NCBI GenBank assembly: GCA_964510065.1
Contig: CAZEAC010000001.1
Coordinates: 1-64,000, forward strand
Direction of reading: 5' to 3'
DNA: 64,000 bases
Origin: CAZEAC01 sp964510065
GTDB lineage: Bacteria; Bdellovibrionota_C; UBA2361; CAIXSY01
In this document: piece after piece, positions 61,372 through 64,000 of the stretch
How positions within the stretch are numbered: the first letter of the stretch is position 1
Layout of the letters: each line of letters opens with the position of its first letter
Program-made: the position numbers and the translations under genes
Notes under the pieces: generated by a model
The model's input: only the letters and a program-made list of their open reading frames with translations
Databases searched by the model: none
What the model was told of the DNA's origin: nothing

Positions 61372-62196
61372 TTACACCAAATCCCTATTCACCGATTCAT
61401 ATTCGCCAAGTAGTTTAAAAAAAGTTGTCTGCTCCTTGAGCTCTTCAAGAAGTAACCCAGGATCCGAATGTACTTCGAAGTCGAGATAAAAAAGATACTC
61501 AAATGGTTTGGCGGCAATTGGCCGTGATTCAATCTTGGTAAGGTTCGCCTTTGCGCCAGTCACTAACGTCAGAAGCGCCAAAAGGCTCCCCGCCTTATGT
61601 GGCAGTGAAAATATCACGGAACATTTACGTCTCCCTGTCGGAGCATTTCGACTGCGGCTCAGTACCACAAAACGGGTGAAGTTATTCGGTGCATTTTCTA
61701 TATTCGCCTGAACTACTTTCAACCCATATAGCGCTGCCGACTCAACACTCCCTATCGCCGCGCAGTCTCGAGCCTTGAGCGCGGCGACACGCTTTGCCGC
61801 AGTCCCGGTATCATTTATTGCGATCTTTTCCAAATTAGGAAACTTTTCTAGGAAGCGCGAACATTGCTCAAGCGCTTTCGCGTGCGAAAACACCTGGGCG
61901 AGCTTGGAAAGATCGTGTGGACCTGGCTCTGCCATAAGCAAGCAATGTTCGATACGCAAATATAGTTCACGAGCAATTCCCAGATCAAAGCGCGCCAAAA
62001 GATCGTAATTTTCATAGACCGAGCCAGCGATACTATTTTCCAGAGGAACCACTCCGGCGTCGACCTCGCCTTTACTTACCTGCTCGAATATCTCTCTAAA
62101 TTCCTTTGTGCCCACTAACTCGGGGCTTCCTGCAAACGCAGTCCGAGCGGCAGAATGGCTAAACGAGCCCGGAACTCCCTGGTACGCAATCTTCAT
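61372..62196 (-). CDS. pheA: Prephenate dehydratase, monofunctional
   Basis: This enzyme makes phenylpyruvate for phenylalanine synthesis. The catalytic domain has AYQGVPGSFSHSAA, the substrate-binding VVPLENSIAGSVYENYDLL, and the TRF motif in NNFTRFVVL. The ACT regulatory domain carries KIESRPIAAKPFEYLFYLDF, the ESRP site for phenylalanine feedback. There is no chorismate mutase domain, unlike the enterobacterial fusion. The ATG overlaps the ridA stop by 4 bases, a sensible partnership because RidA proteins deaminate reactive enamines made by amino-acid enzymes. Confidence 0.96.
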   Translation of the reverse strand: MKIAYQGVPGSFSHSAARTAFAGSPELVGTKEFREIFEQVSKGEVDAGVVPLENSIAGSVYENYDLLARFDLGIARELYLRIEHCLLMAEPGPHDLSKLAQVFSHAKALEQCSRFLEKFPNLEKIAINDTGTAAKRVAALKARDCAAIGSVESAALYGLKVVQANIENAPNNFTRFVVLSRSRNAPTGRRKCSVIFSLPHKAGSLLALLTLVTGAKANLTKIESRPIAAKPFEYLFYLDFEVHSDPGLLLEELKEQTTFFKLLGEYESVNRDLV

Positions 62197-62639
62197 GTGC
62201 TCCGTTCCGTGAATGCAAGAGCAATACTTTCAGTTGGGCCGGCATGACGGACCGCATCAACTTCCATCTCCAGCATCAGTCTCGCATCAACCAGGCGCTG
62301 CACCTGTACGATTGAACTGGCAGGGCGCACCATTTCAAACGTCTCTCGGTGCGCTCGTGCGTAGTCCTTCCAGAGCGCCATATTTGTGATGAACATTCTT
62401 GTACGCACAATATCTTCTATCGTAAATCCTGCAGCAGCGACGATTTTTTTTACAACACTTAAGACGTATCTTGTCTGCTCGTACGCGTCACCTATGCCAA
62501 CTACCTGCCCATTCTCACTGAGCGCGGTGGTTCCGGAAATGTAAAGATGATCCCCGACTCGAACCGCCCTTGAAAAGCCACGCAGCGGCTCCCAGGGCGA
62601 CTGCGACGCAAAATTAACTCGATCTTTCTTGTCCGCCAT
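62193..62639 (-). CDS. RidA-family (YjgF/YER057c/UK114) protein
   Basis: This 148-residue protein has the chorismate-mutase-like barrel of the RidA family. Recognisable parts are SPWEPLRGFSRAVRVGDHLYISGTTAL, then YEQTRYVLSVVKKIVAAAGF, the conserved VRTRMFITNM and the C-terminal LMLEMEVDAVR. It lacks the usual Arg and Glu spacing of the strict RidA archetype, so it may be a Rid subgroup other than the canonical enamine deaminase. It is coupled to pheA. Confidence 0.9.
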   Translation of the reverse strand: MADKKDRVNFASQSPWEPLRGFSRAVRVGDHLYISGTTALSENGQVVGIGDAYEQTRYVLSVVKKIVAAAGFTIEDIVRTRMFITNMALWKDYARAHRETFEMVRPASSIVQVQRLVDARLMLEMEVDAVRHAGPTESIALAFTERST

Positions 62640-62813
62640 GTACTCAGGTTAGTAGGGCTTGAAATACTTTACAACCATCCGCGATTTATTGGCGCTAAAT
62701 GGGCAATCTGCCACTACTTTTGAGCAGATCGAATCAACAGGTTCTAAAGCCAGCGCAGCGGACTCGGTGCTGCGAAATTTTTCAAAAGTTGCTCAATTAC
62801 AACTAAGGGCGTA

Positions 62814-63326
62814 CTAAACTGTTGGCGTGGCCACGCCCGCCGTGCACTTATGGTAATCTTCAACCATCTTATTTAGCTCGGCTTCTTTTGCCGGCATCTC
62901 TTCAGTGTACTGCACAACAAGCTGGTCAATTGTTGTCATGAACTGATTATACTGCTCGGTAAAAAATTTAAGTTTATCTTTGGCGTAGTCAATGCGGGCT
63001 TCCTGCGCATTAATTCTCCGCTCAAGCGAAAGCCCAAAGTTAGTCCAACGCGCATCTTTGAGCGCGCCGAGCTTCCTGCGCTCTTTCGCCAGGCGCTCCT
63101 GATATCGCGGCAAAGACTTATTGTAGCGGTTAGTCTGCCGCGCCTTCAAAGTTGGAGCGCTCACGATTAGCTTCTTGCGCTCTTTAATCACGTCATAGAG
63201 ATTCTGCGCGCTCATGGCGATAAGGTTGCAGTCAAATGAATTTGTCTGTGCTCCGGCCGACATAGCAATTGAAACCGCAAATAATGAAACTGCGGCGGAC
63301 TTCAATACGAATAGTTTGCTAATCAT
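62814..63326 (-). CDS. Exported coiled-coil protein of unknown function
   Basis: The 170-residue protein has a signal peptide (SAAVSLFAVSIAMSAGAQ). A strong Shine-Dalgarno GGAGGGTCG sits just before the ATG. The mature part is almost entirely helical and charged, with two Cys near its ends (SFDCNLI and YHKCTAG) that could form a disulfide closing a hairpin of two long helices. I do not recognise a family; periplasmic adaptors and chaperones can look like this. Confidence 0.7.
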   Translation of the reverse strand: MISKLFVLKSAAVSLFAVSIAMSAGAQTNSFDCNLIAMSAQNLYDVIKERKKLIVSAPTLKARQTNRYNKSLPRYQERLAKERRKLGALKDARWTNFGLSLERRINAQEARIDYAKDKLKFFTEQYNQFMTTIDQLVVQYTEEMPAKEAELNKMVEDYHKCTAGVATPTV

Positions 63327-63607
63327 AACGACCCTCCTGGTCTACTTGGGGTTAACAACAACATTCTAGCGCGAGGCGTTCCGCTAGTAAAAGCGATACA
63401 CGCCCCTAGTACTATTTCCTACAGGCATCTAACGTACTGAAAGACTTGAAAAATCGTTCCGTTACCTGCAGACTCTACAGCTGTTATTGAGAACATTGCG
63501 GGAAGTGTTGCATATTTTTCAATCCACAACGCAACCGGCTGCCGAAGCTCTGCGATAATTTCCCCTTAACTTCCGGGACTGGAATTCCCCTGTTTATTGC
63601 TGTAATC
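63327..63607. other. Gene-free stretch between exported protein and bioB
   Basis: About 280 bp of divergent promoter space. A small inverted repeat (CTAGCG...CGCTAG, about 63365-63385) is the only structure I see. No BirA-type operator is recognisable by eye. Confidence 0.35.
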
Positions 63608-63628
63608 TACCCAGAACTTCTCACGGGT
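63608..63628 (+). repeat. R1 solo left arm before bioB
   Basis: TACCCAGAACTTCTCACGGG resembles the R1 left terminus and is followed by a run of eight T. It ends only a few bases before the bioB ATG, so the leader of bioB is repeat-derived and has no evident Shine-Dalgarno. Confidence 0.5.
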
Positions 63629-63636
63629 TTTTTTTC

Positions 63637-64000
63637 ATGACACAGCTTTCTGAACCACGATTTAATTGGACTTTAGAAGAGATTACAGCACTTTATCAGC
63701 TGCCCTTTCCCGATCTGATGTTCCAGGCGCAATCGATACATCGCGCAAACTTTAATCCGCGGGAGGTGCAGCGCTCTACTCTCTTGTCGGTCAAAACCGG
63801 CGGCTGCCCTGAAAACTGTAAGTACTGTCCGCAAAGCGCTCACTACGATACTGGTATCGCTCGCCATGGCGTTTTGCCAAAGGAAACCGTACTCGAAAAG
63901 GCGCGTGAAGCGCAGCGCGAAGGCTCAACCCGATTTTGCATGGGCGCGGCATGGCGTCAGGTGAAAGAAGGGGAAGAATTTGAAAAAATCCTCGAGCTAG
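63637..64000 (+). CDS. bioB: Biotin synthase, 5' part (runs off the window)
   Basis: The first 121 codons encode the start of the radical-SAM enzyme that inserts sulfur into dethiobiotin. The radical-SAM cysteines are Cys57, Cys61 and Cys64 in GGCPENCKYCPQSAHYDTG, an exact BioB signature, after the typical FNPREVQRSTLLSVKTG. The following CMGAAWR segment is also BioB. The gene is cut by the window end. The ATG lies directly behind a repeat arm and a T-run, and I see no Shine-Dalgarno; the 5' end is otherwise a normal BioB start. Confidence 0.97.
   Translation, partial: MTQLSEPRFNWTLEEITALYQLPFPDLMFQAQSIHRANFNPREVQRSTLLSVKTGGCPENCKYCPQSAHYDTGIARHGVLPKETVLEKAREAQREGSTRFCMGAAWRQVKEGEEFEKILEL

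Overview
The window reads as ordinary chromosomal DNA of a Gram-negative, probably flagellated bacterium of roughly balanced base composition. Evidence for a double membrane: a TolC channel with an RND pump, a penicillin-binding protein 1C/alpha-2-macroglobulin pair, several lipoproteins and a FliL homologue. GTG and TTG starts look common. I cannot place the species; the gene mix fits the broad former Deltaproteobacteria or a related lineage, which is inference only. I found no rRNA, tRNA, CRISPR array, phage or intact transposase gene.

Layout. 1-8.6 kb: ADP-ribosylglycohydrolase, a membrane sulfatase-fold enzyme, and a YbbA/YbbP/TesA-type export locus. 8.6-16.7 kb: pbpC with a giant membrane-anchored alpha-2-macroglobulin. 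16.8-20 kb: an ABC membrane half without ATPase, small membrane proteins and rsgA. 20.4-24.7 kb: a cytochrome P450, a secreted beta-propeller-like protein, a decayed rsgA fragment and ung. 24.9-31 kb: MMPL exporter, cytochrome c, and the whole N-degron set clpA-clpS/aat. 31-39 kb: small exported and regulatory proteins, then a carbamoyltransferase-SxtJ pair facing two glycosyltransferases. 39.3-43.3 kb: sthA, thrB-thrC. 43.5-49.3 kb: one long leftward run (hemG, hemH, a flippase-like protein, a Cys-rich exported protein, rsmE, fliL, a DUF922 protein). 49.7-57.6 kb: a membrane J-protein, TolC-RND, a HEAT-repeat protein and a divergent sigma-70 factor. 57.8-61.3 kb: SH3/M48/CHASE2-adenylate cyclase operon. 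61.4-64 kb: pheA, ridA, an exported coiled-coil protein and the 5' end of bioB.

The most unusual content lies between the genes. At least three families of small non-autonomous inverted-repeat elements occupy the gaps. Family R2 has two 180-bp copies at 34238-34417 and 43360-43539. They have identical termini and YTAR-type target duplications, and their internal stem differs only by paired, compensating changes. Family R1 has 19-bp perfect terminal repeats bounded by TA, plus several solo arms. Family R3 is built on the ACCACAGAGACACAGAG hairpin. Members of these families sit exactly on stop codons of ung, a glycosyltransferase gene, thrC, sxtJ and the DUF922 gene, and one forms the leader of tesA. 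A second theme is a pair of unrelated exported proteins (31698-32363 and 45612-45890) ending in the same eight-cysteine module.
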